From: Bombyx mori
Taxonomy: Eukaryota; Arthropoda; Insecta; Lepidoptera; Bombycidae
DNA length: 64,000 nucleotides
Reading direction: 5' to 3'
Assembly (NCBI RefSeq): GCF_030269925.1
Contig: NC_085128.1
Coordinates: 7,318,501 to 7,382,500 of the forward strand
Shown one piece after another: positions 12,428 to 24,481 of the stretch. Position 1 is the first letter of the stretch. Every line of letters starts with the position of its first letter. The notes under the pieces were generated by a model, which was not told the DNA's origin, searched no databases, and saw only the letters and a program-made list of their open reading frames with translations. The translations under genes were made by a program, and so were the position numbers.

Positions 12428-13965
12428 ATTGAAAGTTTACTGGTAGCCCGAAGGCCTTTCCAGTTTCACCAGGACAGGTGGGCGAGCAAAGGCTCAGCCA
12501 AGAGGGGTGGGATTTGCTAACAACTGCCCGAGCGCCTCCGAAGGAGACTTAACAACTCAAGAGCAATTGTTTCGCGAATGAATCTACTACCGGATCGGAA
12601 TCGCGACCCGCTGAGAAGATCCGGCGAGAAACTCAGCGGGCTGATGCATGGGTTAGGTTGCACGTCGACCTCTTTGTCGAGTTCGACGAGTACGGTTACC
12701 GGGGTCCCTAAGCCTGCCCCTAGTATTAGAGCTGAAGGCATCTAATGCAAAGGTTATTGGATCTGATGGATCCGTAAGGACGTGTCTAGGGCGTCGACGG
12801 TGACTGGCTCCTGCATGATCAGGATTCGGGGAGTAGTCAGCGGCGGCAACGATAAGGCGATTATCATGACGCATAGCCTTATCGAAGTATCGTTCCGACG
12901 CTGACTTCATGTATTTCCGAATTGATTCGAGGCCCAGGTCGTCGTGTAGGTCAACGTTCCTCACGAACCACGGAGCCCCGACAGCTAACCTGCAAAAGCG
13001 GGATTGTAGGGATTGGAGGGTGTCTATGTGTGTGCGGGCCGCGTGAGCGAACACCACACTCGCGTAAGTCATGACGGGCCTTATGCAAGTTTTGTAAAGT
13101 GTCACCTTGTTCCGAAGGGACATTTTACTCCGCTTACAGATCATGGGGTAGAGTCTACCGAGAATAAACGCGGCACGGTCACGGACTGATTTTATATGCG
13201 GGCGGAATGTCATCGATGCATCCAGGGTAACGCCCAGGTACTTGACCTTCCTGGCCCAGGGTATGGGTTGTCTAAAGAGAGTAATCGGGGGTGTGAGATT
13301 CCTCCTCCTAATCCGGGAGGAAATCCGTGTGGAGCTTCCCCTCTGAAATAGCACCGCAGTACTTTTCGCTGGGTTGATGTCTATGCGCCATTTTCGGAAC
13401 CACTGTCCTAGGGCTAGGGCTGCGCTCTGAAGCTTCTTCGCGATTAGGGACTTATTTCTACTAGAATAGTAAACAGTCGTGTCGTCGGCGAATAAAGCTA
13501 AATGGGTCGGCGGCGACCGGGGAATATCGTTGACGAATAAGCTAAATAGGAGGGGTGAGAGGACAGAGCCTTGCGGGACTCCAGCTGTGAGAGGTCGTGG
13601 GGAGGAGCGGGTTCCCTCGACTCGATATCGAAAAGAGCGGTTCGACAAGAAGTCCCGTATGATGAGCACGAGACTATCCGGCACGCCCATGTTGAATAGT
13701 TTGAAAATCAAACCATTGTGCCAGACTTTGTCGAACGCTTTTGCGACGTCGAAGAAGAGAGCTCCCGTGTATAACGGTTTTGGTCGATTAAGCCCCACAA
13801 GAATGTGCTCCGTGAGGCGGTGCACCTGTTGAACGCATGAGTGATTTGTACGGAATCCGAATTGTTCATCGATGAGAATGCCCTTGGATGAGACGAAGTC
13901 TCTGAGGCGTTTATAGAGCAGACGCTCATACAGTTTGCCTAGAGACATGAGGAGGCTAATCGGGC
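12373..13965 (-). mobile_element. 5'-truncated jockey-clade LINE inserted in a Bm1 SINE
   Basis: The insertion spans the RT frame plus a 3' UTR (12425-12650), and ends in a poly(A) tail seen as about 51 T on the plus strand (12373-12424). The 14-bp duplication GGTGGTACCTACCC flanks it at 12359-12372 and 13966-13979. This motif is part of Bm1, so the LINE landed inside a pre-existing SINE. The 3' UTR sequence recurs at 36276-36510 and, as the last 60 bp, at 41570-41637. Confidence 0.92.
12653..13948 (-). CDS. Jockey-clade LINE reverse transcriptase (BMC1-like), 5'-truncated
   Basis: A 431-residue open frame forms the reverse transcriptase part of a non-LTR retrotransposon ORF2. Visible RT motifs are FFDVAKAFDKVW (residues 65-76, first catalytic Asp), AGVPQGSVLSPLLF (122-135), LFADDTTVYY (152-161, the catalytic ADD) and KYLGVTLD (236-243). 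The frame extends upstream to PISLL at the insertion border, so the endonuclease domain and ORF1 are missing. It ends in an arginine-rich tail. No internal stops are seen, which suggests a fairly recent insertion. The RT would copy the element RNA at a nicked target, but this truncated copy is not expected to move on its own. Family placement (jockey clade, probably BMC1) is by motif resemblance only. Confidence 0.93.
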   Translation of the reverse strand: MSLGKLYERLLYKRLRDFVSSKGILIDEQFGFRTNHSCVQQVHRLTEHILVGLNRPKPLYTGALFFDVAKAFDKVWHNGLIFKLFNMGVPDSLVLIIRDFLSNRSFRYRVEGTRSSPRPLTAGVPQGSVLSPLLFSLFVNDIPRSPPTHLALFADDTTVYYSSRNKSLIAKKLQSAALALGQWFRKWRIDINPAKSTAVLFQRGSSTRISSRIRRRNLTPPITLFRQPIPWARKVKYLGVTLDASMTFRPHIKSVRDRAAFILGRLYPMICKRSKMSLRNKVTLYKTCIRPVMTYASVVFAHAARTHIDTLQSLQSRFCRLAVGAPWFVRNVDLHDDLGLESIRKYMKSASERYFDKAMRHDNRLIVAAADYSPNPDHAGASHRRRPRHVLTDPSDPITFALDAFSSNTRGRLRDPGNRTRRTRQRGRRAT

Positions 13966-14988
13966 GGTGGTACCTACCCGTGCGGACTCACAAGAGGTCC
14001 TACCACCAGTGAAACATGACCGGTATACAATCGTATGGTGATATAATACTGAGATATTAATAAGATTTATATTATTATCAAATTGTAATATGTACATATT
14101 TAATAAATCTTAGTGTTATTTTATGAAAAGTTTACTTTTATTACTTAAACATTATATTATTTGTCATGTCATTATTTATCGCGTATACTATATATATTAG
14201 CTATTACTTCTGTTTGCCGATTAATTGCTGATTATGCCGATATACTCGTAGAATTAATTGGATGAATGGCTGTGTAGAAACGGTTAATGTCACGGCAAAT
14301 TCACAGAGCTCTCGGAAAATCTAAACCTGAGCACGCGTGACAAATAAAATCAATAAGTAAACGATGTAATAAATGTAGTGATTTAAATGTTTTGTAGTTT
14401 GTCTTTGTTGGTATATCTAAATACGTAGAAAGCTTCGATTCACTTGGCCTATTTCAATAAAAAATAATTTGTTTTTGATTTACTTATAACGTTATTTTAT
14501 TATCATTTATTGTCTATGGTTAATTTTACAATATTGGAGCATTATATAGAGCATACAGCTCAATACACACATACATTGCCTTTGTTATAACCAAATATTC
14601 CAAACGATCTGTGATTGATAGCATTCCCTGTCAACAGTGTCATCCATTTAGATAAAATGCGGCGCCGCGCAGTCTGTTACCGCCATGACTCCACGGATTA
14701 AACATTCTAAATTTACTTTGATTAATTTTAATTTAGCGGAATATAGCAACTTGCAACTCGCTTGTCTGCCCTCAGGAAACTAGGTCAATGGCGGCTTCGC
14801 CGAGAATAGACCGTCGCTTTAGGGTGGATGAAATCTATTGTTGCCTATGACAAGTGGACCACGAGATCTTAAAATCTATGCTTTGTGTAGTTTTTTTAAT
14901 ATAGACAGAAACTAAGCCGCTTTTCATAGGCGATTCGCTGAAATATTTGGCTTCTTTTAGGCAACCTAGGCCACTTTTTATTTATTTA

Positions 14989-15232
14989 TTTTTTATTGCT
15001 TAGATGGGTGGACGAGCTCACAGTCCACCTGGTGTTAGGTGGTTACTGGAGCCCATAGACATCTACAACGTAAAATGCGCCACCCACCTTGAGATATAAG
15101 TTCTAAGGTCTCAAGTATAGTTACAACGGCTGCCCCGCCCTTCAAACCGAAACACATTACTGCTTCACGGCAGAAATAGGCAGGGTGGTGGTACCTACCC
15201 GCGCGGCCTCACAAGAGGTACTACCACCAGTA
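14989..15232 (-). mobile_element. Bm1 SINE, 3' body
   Basis: 5'-truncated copy from the TTATTGCTTAGATGGGTGG end to CTACCACCAGTAAAA; adjoins the decayed R1-clade fragment. Confidence 0.92.
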
Positions 15233-15279
15233 AAACTTGTTGTTTACCACTAAACTACCACTTGTTCGAATCGAGCTCT

Positions 15280-15960
15280 TCTTTTTATGCGTGGGCCAAT
15301 GACCGAATCTCCTACGAGCTCTCCGCATTGAGGGGGCGCCACGGGGTATGTGGAACTGCCAAATCTACTCACTAAACGGCTCTCTTATGTTGTTGCCCAC
15401 AAGTCAGAGAGCCCCACCCGGGACATAACCTGGGATACAATACTTCGCCATCTAAGGACGCTGGACCGACGGAGTCGTTGGCCAAAACGACTCTACGTCG
15501 GCAATCTTGATAGACATCCCTTCAGGCTCCGAACCGTAACCGAGAGAATCTTCTAACCTCTAAGAAAGCTTCAAGCGGAAACTGAAACTAGGCGAAATCC
15601 CTTAGCCTAACGGTGGCGGATCGCCCGGAGAGATATCTCTTTCTCTTATAAGCTCCCCGCCTCTATCATCTTCGAGATGGGGATCCTCAGAAGTCGAGAA
15701 TTACCTTCCGAGACTAGTCGCTGTTGAGCATTGTAATTTTGACGCTTGGCAGCGATAAACTTGTCTTATTTGAGCAACGGGGGACACGATTCAGTTCCTT
15801 CCAGGTGGAGCAAGTAGTGAACGCGTGCTTCTCCGTATTCTTATCGCTGCAACAATAGAGTACCAAAGATAACTTTCGAGCAATAGATATTTTCCGAAAT
15901 TTAGGACTACTGCCAAATTTAGGGCACGTGCGAGTAACATCCTCGTCCTAAAGTTTGTGA
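15280..15960 (-). pseudogene. Decayed R1-clade LINE 3' end
   Basis: Minus-strand sequence aligns by eye with the R1-clade fragment at 9076-9600 (shared blocks CCCCGCC, GAGATGG, CAGAAGTCGAG, GGCAGCGA, CTCCGT) but carries many substitutions and indels, with no continuous frame. It directly follows the Bm1 at 14989-15232. Confidence 0.6.
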
Positions 15961-16846
15961 AACTTCTAGGCTTCTCTGTTAATATTTAAATTGTTCATGA
16001 ATTGCACGTCTTTGAGCAGAATTTTGAAATTCACTTAAACTGTTATACATGGGCTCTTCGGAAGAGAACTAGAAAACTTTTGCTTTATTAAGTAAGTTTA
16101 GTAGAACGATATTATATCACAATTGTACAACTTTACAGACAGAAAGGATTAATAAATAATTGCTCATTATTACACGAATACATATTAAAAAAACATTTAA
16201 CTACAAAAGTATTATTTCTTTCTTTCCAAAATTCAAAGTTTGTTTTGATGTTATTTTCCTGAGTGGAGAGTTTATTATCTAGTTTCCAGTGATGTAAGGA
16301 AACAAAGCAGCATAGTGGCTAGTGTTTTTACCCAGAAAAAAATATTGGAAAATTTAAGGTCACTTATCGAAATCATCATATTAAAATAAATTTGTACGGG
16401 TATATTTCTAATAAACGACCAAATATACTATTTAGTAAATTAAATGAATTTATTATTTATTTATTGTGGTATTTTTTTCAGGTTTCGCGAGTCATTGCCG
16501 CAGTTAACCACTGTTACGGCTTAATATCGTGTATATCAGTTTCATTTCATTATTTCCGATGTTTTGGAAACTATAGTTTTATGATCCTTTTAATTTTATT
16601 TATTTTATACTTTTTAATTTTTTTATCATTTAAAAAAATGGTGTAATACTCTGTTCCAAAAAGAACGTAATCACTATATTATTTAGTTATCCTACTTTAC
16701 CTAGAGACACACTCACATATAAAAACGTATTTGCGCGATATACAAACATACACGAACAACATGGCAAACTTTTAAATAAATAAATTTATAAATTACTATA
16801 AGATTTGGCTGTAGAACTACATTCCCCAGGTCTGTTTTTGATTTCC

Positions 16847-17274
16847 GTTCGGATAAGACGTTCGATACATTCGTGTTGAGCGATGCACCGGTGTTCGAAT
16901 CCCAGGCGGGTACCAATTATTCAAATGAAATACGTACTTAATAAACGTTCATGATTGACATCCACGGTGTAGAAATAATATCGTGTAATAAAAATCAAAC
17001 CTGCAAAATTATAATTTGCGTAATTACTGGTGGTAGGACCTCTTCTGAGACCGCGCGGGTAGGTACCACCACCCTGCCTATTTCTGCCGTGAAGCAGTAA
17101 TTCGTTTCGGTTTGAAGGGTGTGGCAGCCGTTGTAACTATAGGTACTTGAGACCTTAGAACTTATATCTCAAGGTGGGTGGCGCATTTACGTTGTAGATG
17201 TCTATGGGCTCCAGTAACCACTTAACACCAGGTGGGCTGTGAGCTCGTCCACCCATCTAAACAATAAAAAAAAA
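16847..17274 (+). mobile_element. Bm1 SINE, near full-length
   Basis: Includes the tRNA-like head (GGATAAGACG, GATGCACCGGTGTTCGAATC) and the complete body ending TCTAAACAATAAAAAAAA. Confidence 0.93.
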
Positions 17275-18060
17275 TTAAGTTTTCTTTTATTTTTGAGTCT
17301 AAGAAATATAATTTATATGGTTTTCCTGCAGAAATGAAATCCGTTTACGTAATTATGTAAAAGTACTCGTAGGTATTATATTTCAGAAGCTCTTCGTAAG
17401 TTAGATCAATTAACTTTAATAATTATTAAATTATGATAAGCTTAAAGATTTTGGTGTTTTTTTTAAATTATAAAATATAATTATGTAGGCTTTGTAACTA
17501 TATAGAATATATAACTATAACTTTTTAGATATATAGTGTAATAAGAGAAAACCTTTAATGAATATAAGGTTTTAATAAGCTAAAATTAAAAGTAAATTTT
17601 GTTTTAGCTACATTAGATACATTGGCAAATAACTAATAAAACAGATTGACCATAACATCAACTTATGACTGATAGTTTCAAGTAAGAAGTTTTCAATCAT
17701 ATAGGTACTGTACCCGGCGATATATGTTTATTGCATATCGACTTTCGGAAATTGGCTAATTCCGGCTTCGTAGACCGTAATCTCTGTCGCACACCACCTA
17801 TGTGATATCTACATAGTGCAGTAATAAAATTTGGTATAATCGAAACAATGAACATAGCTTAATGTTGTTTCTTTTTATATTATAATTCCATTACTGTCGG
17901 TGACTAAAGCCGGTTAAGGATCTTGGTACCTTTATCAAAACTGTCATTCACAAGGTAAGCCTTTTAGTGTAATTTGATTTTGTTGATGGATTCGCTTAGG
18001 TTTGGTTCGAAATCAATATTTTAAAACGTTTCATTAACTTGAAGTGGAAAATAGCACAGA

Positions 18061-18305
18061 TTTTTTTTTATTGCTTAGATGGGTGGACGAGCTCACAGCC
18101 CACCTGGTGTTCAGTGGTTACTGGAACCCATAGACATCTACAACGTAAATGCGCCACCCACCTGGAGACATAAGTTCTAAGGTCTCAGGTATAGTTACAG
18201 CAGCTGCCCCGCCCTTCAAACCAAAACGCATTACTGCTTCACGGCAGAAATAGGCAGGGTGGGGGTACCTACCCGCGCGGTCTCAGAAGAGGTCCTACCA
18301 CCAGT
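18061..18305 (-). mobile_element. Bm1 SINE, 3' body
   Basis: Clean 5'-truncated copy with A tail (T run at 18061). Confidence 0.93.
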
Positions 18306-19637
18306 ATGAAGAATCTAAACTTTCCTTAAATTTATATCATAAAATTTGTAACATTAACCAGAAGTTGTCAAGAACTAAAACTAATATTTTCAGTTGAAAT
18401 CTTAAAGATGCTTAACCACTATATAATTATGGTCTGAGAGAAATAGAACAAAATTCTCTTCTCATATCAGTAAGATCGAGAAATAAAAATGCCATCATTG
18501 CGTGTACATATTAATGACATATGTATAACGTTTAGTCCGTATCGTAATTAGTCACGCGAAGCCACGACGAGCTTTTCCAATTTGACGCTCATGAAAAGGC
18601 TGTCTATAAATAATGACTTAATACCACAAGCGTCATTACGAACGGAAAACTTCTACAAATTACTTCCTGATCAAGACGAAAGAAATATTTTATTTGAATT
18701 AAGAAGACCTAAAGTATTATAAGTACTTTTTTTCATCAAATATATTCAAGTAGTTTAAAATTAAATTTCATCTTAGAAACAAACAGCCACGTTGTATTTA
18801 GATTATGAATTGAGAATTAGGATGTTGTATAAATGAGAGCACGAGGCGAGATGTCGGCACGGTCCAGGTGTGAAAGTTTAACGACACTAAATATTTACGA
18901 GTCTCTATAATGCATGTCCGGGGCCCGTTTGATCTGTTTTCTGGTTAAATTTGTAATTCTAGTGAAAGAAATGTATTTTCAGCCTCTTACATAACGGTCG
19001 AATAGTTTCTTTTTCGATCAAGTTTCCATGAAATAAAATACATTTCCGAATTCATATTTTGCGGTCACATTTGCGGTGTGATGTGGAATAATAATATCGT
19101 AGTTTAAAAATATGTGTTTGACAACGCATTGAAAGAAAATATTGATTTGGAAGTAGTGGGTGTGGAAGTATTGTGTGATTTAACAATAAAATTACCTCGA
19201 ATTGAATGTATTGTTGACTTGCAAATTTTATTTTGCGTATTTACTCGTACTTATAGTGCTGTAAGTTGAGTGCCCGCCACGATCCTATATAAATTATTCT
19301 CACCTTAAACCTTAACTTAAGGTCGAACCGTGGAAGTTTTAACAGTTTTTAATAATATTCGTTTTTAATAATCTTAGAACACGACGATGTCATTCTTCAA
19401 AATCTAAAGCGTCGTTAACTCACGGCAGAAATAGGCCAGACCCGCTGGAAGTAAGTAGCCGACGTAAACTTTAACATGGATGTCGTTGTCGCGAACTAAC
19501 TTCGCTTTGTGTCAAACGCCAGAGTATTTTGACGCCTAGATAATAAGTAACTGTATTCATACTATGTTATTGGGGCAAATATCACCTTTATGTATAGTGA
19601 TATAAAGAAATTAAAAGCAAAAAAATCTAAACTTGCA

Positions 19638-19880
19638 TTTTTTTTATTCCTTAGATGGGTGGACGAGCTTACAGCCCACCTGGTGTTAAGTGGTTACTAG
19701 AGCCCACGGACGTCTACAACGTAAATGCGCCAACCACCTTGAGATATAAGTTCTAAGATCTCAGTATAGTTACAACGTTTGCCCCATCCTTCAAACCGAA
19801 ACGCATTACTGCTTCACGGCAGAAATAGGCAGGGCGGTGGTACATACCCGCGCGGACTCACAAGAAGTCCTACCACCAGT
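19638..19880 (-). mobile_element. Bm1 SINE, 3' body with likely TSD
   Basis: 5'-truncated copy. ACTTGCATTT before it and ACATGCATTT after it (about 19900) look like a target duplication with one difference. Confidence 0.92.
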
Positions 19881-20675
19881 AAAAACAAAAAAAAAAACAA
19901 CATGCATTTAAACTAATCCTAATATAATAAAACACAAGACTATCTAGAAAAATATATTAAATTATCCAATAGAAGTTTAGGTACCTACTTTTATCCTAAC
20001 GTTAGGTAATATCGTAAAAATAATAGCGGATCGTGTAATCAAAGAAAACTTTTCTACTTACCTCGGGGCAAAGGGGAGTTCTTAGAGCTTGTACCTCCAA
20101 TCAGAAGTCAAAGGAGTTAATAAGTATCGTATCTGGTATTGAGATAAAGTTGTGTAATTAAGCCATGAAAAGAGTACATTACGTTATTACCTCAACAGGA
20201 TTTTCACGTATTATGAGTATAAAATTTATATTAACGGATATATTAAATAGCATGTTTCACGTATTGAAATTTTCCTATGTTGTGTAATATTTTAGGAGCT
20301 TTAAAATGTTTGTGTACAAAAATTGTTCCAATGTAAGCTGTTCCGATTAACGGATAGAAGTGTAAGTACATAATTGCCTAACAAATCTGCAGGCCCGACA
20401 AACTGTCATCTACAATTTCTCGTTTTGTAACAACCTCTGTCTGTCGGTTGGCTTATCTCGACACCGAATAGTCGGCATCGACATCTGCCAATCTGGACTT
20501 TCAGCGAACAGACAGAAACAGAGGTGGATAAAACTGGGAAACGAGACTGGGAGATAAGTTGTTCGCAACTAAGGATTTTGCGCTTTTACTTGCGATATTA
20601 GATAGATACTATACGATATTTAAATATAATTATGAAGTTATGAAAATATGATTATGAGTTGTTAAATTATGACTA

Positions 20676-20798
20676 TTAAGCGGTAGGCAGCGGCTTGGCT
20701 CTGCCCCTGGCATTGCTGAAGTCTATGGGCGATGGTAACCACTCACTATCAAGTGGGCCGTGTGCTTGTCTGCCTACAATGGGAATAAAAAAAAAGGT
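20676..20798 (+). repeat. Short dispersed repeat (GGCAGCGGCTTGGCTCTGCC type)
   Basis: TAGGCAGCGGCTTGGCTCTG, CCCCTGGCATTGCTGAAGTC, AAGTGGGCCGTGTGCTTGTC, TGCCTACAATGGGAATAAAA. This is a SINE- or LINE-tail-like unit ending in an A tail. Four copies occur in the window (also 25383-25505, 38665-38765, 39190-39290). Confidence 0.75.
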
Positions 20799-20950
20799 TA
20801 AACATAGCAGGTTGTATTCTTCTCTTTGTTGCATATTACACCTCTTTATCGTCTAAGTATACGGCTGTATCTACTAGTGCGAAGAAGAAGAGCGACGATA
20901 GCCACTTAGCTGCTTAGAAGACGTCCAAAATATATCTGCCTTGATAAAAA

Positions 20951-21280
20951 AAGATGTGTGGTTTTGTGGGACACCGGATAGGAACGAAGTTCCTTATTAT
21001 AAAATATTAATTTTAAGTTCTACTCGAGGTATAAAGAAAATAATTATTAGAGTATACATTTTTTATCATGATTATTTTATTGATAATAATAATAAAAAAA
21101 CTACTTTACAACTTTATTTTATTCACAATGATTTAAAAAACAAAATGTTATTTTTTGTACTTATTACAAAGTTAAATCCTACACTGTGTGCATTACTAAT
21201 AAAAATCTTACGTTACGGACGTTTTTCCGGTTACGGTACCCCTCCGCATCGTCCCATAAGGAACTTCGTTCCAAAAAGAT
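20951..21280. mobile_element. TIR element, longer copy
   Basis: GGAACGAAGTTCCTTAT (20981-20997) and its perfect complement at 21256-21272 form 17-bp inverted repeats near both ends. GTGGGACACCGGATA lies outside the left repeat. The open frame at 20941-21282 simply spans the element and is unlikely to be coding. The same ends occur at 49571-49790. Confidence 0.65.
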
Positions 21281-21689
21281 AAATTCCATCGAGTAGAGAA
21301 GCAGTCAAACAACAGGTAACAAAACTAGCGACAGTACATATTAACATCACCGACACGGGTTTTTATGTTTAGACCAACGATTGTGTGCGACCCTTCTATT
21401 GAGAACGATCCTAAATAAATAACATTGCGAACAAGTTCAGTAGGCAGTAAGCAGCGGACCGAATAATATCGCTGGGCACAGGTTTTTAAGTCTAGTCTCT
21501 TGAACCATGCAATTTAAAATTTTAACTAAAAATTACTCTCCCCTCCGAAGACGACCTAAAATGGTTTTAGCGGTGTCATTACCGTTGGGATCTATTTGTA
21601 CATTAGTTTAGTAACATTTGGTTGGGTTCTTCAATAAAATACTGATGATTTTATTTATTTATCGTATGGCATTCGTTTACACTGCGTGG

Positions 21690-21900
21690 TTATAATTTAA
21701 ATGTACAGTTTGTGAAATAATCGATAGCTTCTTCTGTTAAATTTTTGAGATCTTCCACTTGGCCTGCGAATTTCGTTAGTGGGCATACCATGACAATGTG
21801 GCGCATAGTTTGCTATATTAGGTGATATATTAGGCATTTATTGCACACCTTGCTTAGCTGGCGGTAGGCGAACGACTGCCCTCACAGGAGCGTCGCCCGA
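21690..21900 (-). pseudogene. LINE ORF2 extreme C-terminus remnant
   Basis: The minus-strand frame reads QTMRHIVMVCPLTKFAGQVE, DLKNLTEEAIDYFTNCTFKL and a stop. This matches the usual last residues of insect LINE ORF2 (QTMxHIVxxCPLTxF, then EAIxWLxxL). Stops interrupt the part above it. Confidence 0.65.
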
Positions 21901-22619
21901 CATCGCAGAAGTCATATTGCAATATGCAACATTGCATATTATCTACACTACATTAGGAAGTACATTTTTTCAACTCTTTGAACAACTTTGGATTATCAAG
22001 CCACATGATATTGAATTGTCACCGAAGTAAACAACACCACAATATGAAAGTTGCCATCCAATCTGAGACCCGAAGTCAAAGCTTTACGTATATTTTGTTT
22101 AAGAAGCTTCTTTTTGCATCACAACAACGACTATCATTCAAAATAATTAACGGTACTCAAAGACTATTAATAATAAACATTAAACTAATAAACGATCGAG
22201 AATGTTAAGAGACCGAATTTTAACTGCGAGAAATTTCATTTAATGAACACCGAACCCACTTAATTCCTCTTCGCGATGCTTCCCTCGTTTCATGTTTCAT
22301 TTCATTTAATTTAAAAATATTTTTAGTCCGAGATAGATGTGCCGTTTCCCGGGGGCTCCTCGCTGCCTACCGTTCAGGAGCGTTTCTATTATGGAAGCTA
22401 AATTGCGCTAAAATCGCGAACCGTGAAGCGAGAAGTTCCAGTTAAAGAGAGTGCTACGTTTTTCTTTTGCACTCGTTATCTACTCAGTTCTGTGATGTTT
22501 ACTTTGAAAACTTTAATGCGGATATTTATTGCTTTCGCTCAAAGTTTTATAGTACGGAAGTTATTGAACGTTACAAATTAAAAGTTACTCAATCATGTAT
22601 TATCAGACAGTAAATAGTA

Positions 22620-23033
22620 CTAGAGGTCCCGCAGTAGTCGAAATTCGACTATAATTAATTAGAATTGTAAGTTTGTACACTATTATGATTGTATTTTATA
22701 CTTCTATAATCACAAATTTCGTCAAGACTACACTATAAAAAATATTAACAAAAACTAACAATATTTAATCTCAATTTGACAACAGACGTCAACAACAAAA
22801 GTTTGACAATAAATAGTATGCATGCGTGTGTGCGTCAAATACATGGTATGTAGTGTGTGTAATGTTTTCTTTATTGATTTAATGTATCTTTTATGTATTA
22901 TTTAAAAAAAATATTAGCATTGTGCACTTCTTCTTTATATTCTCTAGAAGTTTGGAAAATTTCATACTCCTCCGTCCGCGCAATTTTCGTAAAAAGGGAT
23001 ACAAAGTTTTTGCTTCACGTATTAATATATAGA
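22620..23033 (-). mobile_element. Non-autonomous Helitron-like element, copy A
   Basis: On the minus strand it begins TCTATATATTAATACGTGAA and ends GACTACTGCGGGACCTCTAG next to T, with the palindrome AGTCGAATTTCGACT just before the CTAG end. The TC start, CTAG end and subterminal hairpin fit Helitrons. Copies B (50099-50516) and C (58928-59337) share the same ends. No coding capacity. Confidence 0.7.
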
Positions 23034-23810
23034 TACTGGTAATTCTTCTCGTCTTTTAGCGATGTACATGCACTGATAATCTCACGGTCTATCTAGTATT
23101 AATGGTGTAGTTTGTATAGGAATAATGGGTTACCAAACTACTGAAACACCGATGTTATTTGACAACGCAATGGTGTGAAAGGTATGTTTTTATTTAAAAA
23201 AAGAATGTATTCAAAAAGTCGCCAAAACCATTATCATATTTAAAGTTATTATGAAAGGGTTTCTACGTAGCATTTCATTATGTAGAAAAGTTTTAATAGG
23301 TCAGGCCGGCAAGTGCTCTAGTCGATAAAGCGTAGGCGTTTTTTCACCCCTTGTTGCATTCATTACTTAACTCCATTTTATGTTTAATTTGTTTTCACTG
23401 ACCCAGTACTCTGTTTAGGCGTGCATATACATACGTAGTTTATGTACACAATATAACTTATGTAATAATATTATCTTGTTATTGTAGCCTCACGACGGAA
23501 ATGCGTTATTCATGCCTTGTTTTTATGTTCCACTTCTACGCGAGTGTGTAGATACATATGTACGTATACGCTTGTTTACGCAAACGTAAGTACGTTACAA
23601 AATAAAATTTGTAAAACATTTCTAACGGTACGTCTTATAATCGAATTCCAAAATGTAAATTGGTTTGTATCACGTTGATCAACCGAAATTCGTCGTGTAA
23701 TCTAAATTTTGATTTCAAAACGTGTTCAATGAGTAATTTGATTAGTATTCGTCATTAAAGTGCCTACGTGAAACGTTGATAATTTAAAATCGTCAAAGAT
23801 ACACGTGATG

Positions 23811-24078
23811 TCGTCGTGGCCTACAGGATAAGACGTCCGGTGCATTCGTATGTAGCGATGCACCGGTGTTCGAATCCCGCAGGCGGGTACCAATTTTTCT
23901 AATGAAATACGTACTTAATAAATGTTCACGATTGACTTCCACGGTGAAGGAATAACATCGTGTAATAAAAATCAAACCCGCAAAATTATAATTTGCGTAA
24001 TCACTGGTGGTAGGACCTCTTGTGAGTCCGCACGGGTAGGTACCACCAACATGCCTAAGTAATAAAAAAACAAAAAAA
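23811..24078 (+). mobile_element. Bm1 SINE with internal 3'-body deletion
   Basis: A good tRNA-like head (TCGTCGTGGCCTACAGGATA) is followed by GTGGTAGGACCTCTTGTGAG. It then jumps from GGTAGGTACCACCAACATGC straight to TAAGTAATAAAAA, so about 180 bp of body are missing. Confidence 0.9.
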
Positions 24079-24126
24079 AAACGTGACAACGTAAAAACTT
24101 ATTACTGTTACGTAATTTATAAATCT

Positions 24127-24345
24127 GCGTGGCCTAAAAAAAGATACCCGGGGTACTCGTATCGAGCGATGTGACTTTGCCTGTGTAACAGTGACGCGTT
24201 CCGGTTTCAATGCTCAAACAACCGATATATAATTGAGATTTCGACCTCAAGTCTCCAAAAGGGTGGTGGTATCCATGTTGTAACGTGTTTCACACTTTTC
24301 ACTCAACGTCACTGGTAAGTCGTGAGCTTGTACCTCCAACGATGT
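24127..24345 (+). mobile_element. Ancient Bm1-like copy
   Basis: GCGTGGCCTAAAAAAAGATA and CGTATCGAGCGATG resemble the Bm1 head; GTCGTGAGCTTGTACCTCCA resembles the tail. Heavily diverged. Confidence 0.45.
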
Positions 24346-24481
24346 ATTAAAGAATAAGAATTTAAGAATGGAATCACTGCCCTGCAAACTTCTGGTGGAA
24401 ATATTGCTGTGTTATTGTTTGAAGGGTAGTAATAGTAGTGATATAATGTAATTGATACGTTGATATCATGAGTTGATCGCA

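Larger units (their letters stand above)
12077..14010 (-). mobile_element. Bm1 SINE split by a LINE; very long A tail
   Basis: The 3' part of Bm1 is at 12171-12372 and the rest (GTGCGGACTCACAAGAGGTCC ...) at 13966-14010, interrupted by the LINE at 12373-13965. The SINE tail is unusually long: about 93 T on the plus strand (12078-12170) broken by a single G. Confidence 0.9.
15961..20675. other. Gene-free DNA with three Bm1 copies
   Basis: Apart from the Bm1 copies at 16847, 18061 and 19638, nothing is recognised. The hydrophobic open frame at 16392-16646 is AT-driven and unlikely to be a gene. Confidence 0.45.

Noticed and set aside
13479..13832. 117-residue plus-strand frame
   Set aside because: Lies opposite the clear reverse transcriptase frame on the minus strand; no similarity of its own.
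16392..16646. Hydrophobic 84-residue frame, possible membrane protein
   Set aside because: The Phe/Leu/Ile/Tyr-rich translation is expected from AT-rich DNA; no start context or neighbours support a gene.
20941..21282. 113-residue open frame
   Set aside because: It coincides with the borders of a TIR element, the residue make-up is AT-driven, and the second copy at 49571 lacks the frame.
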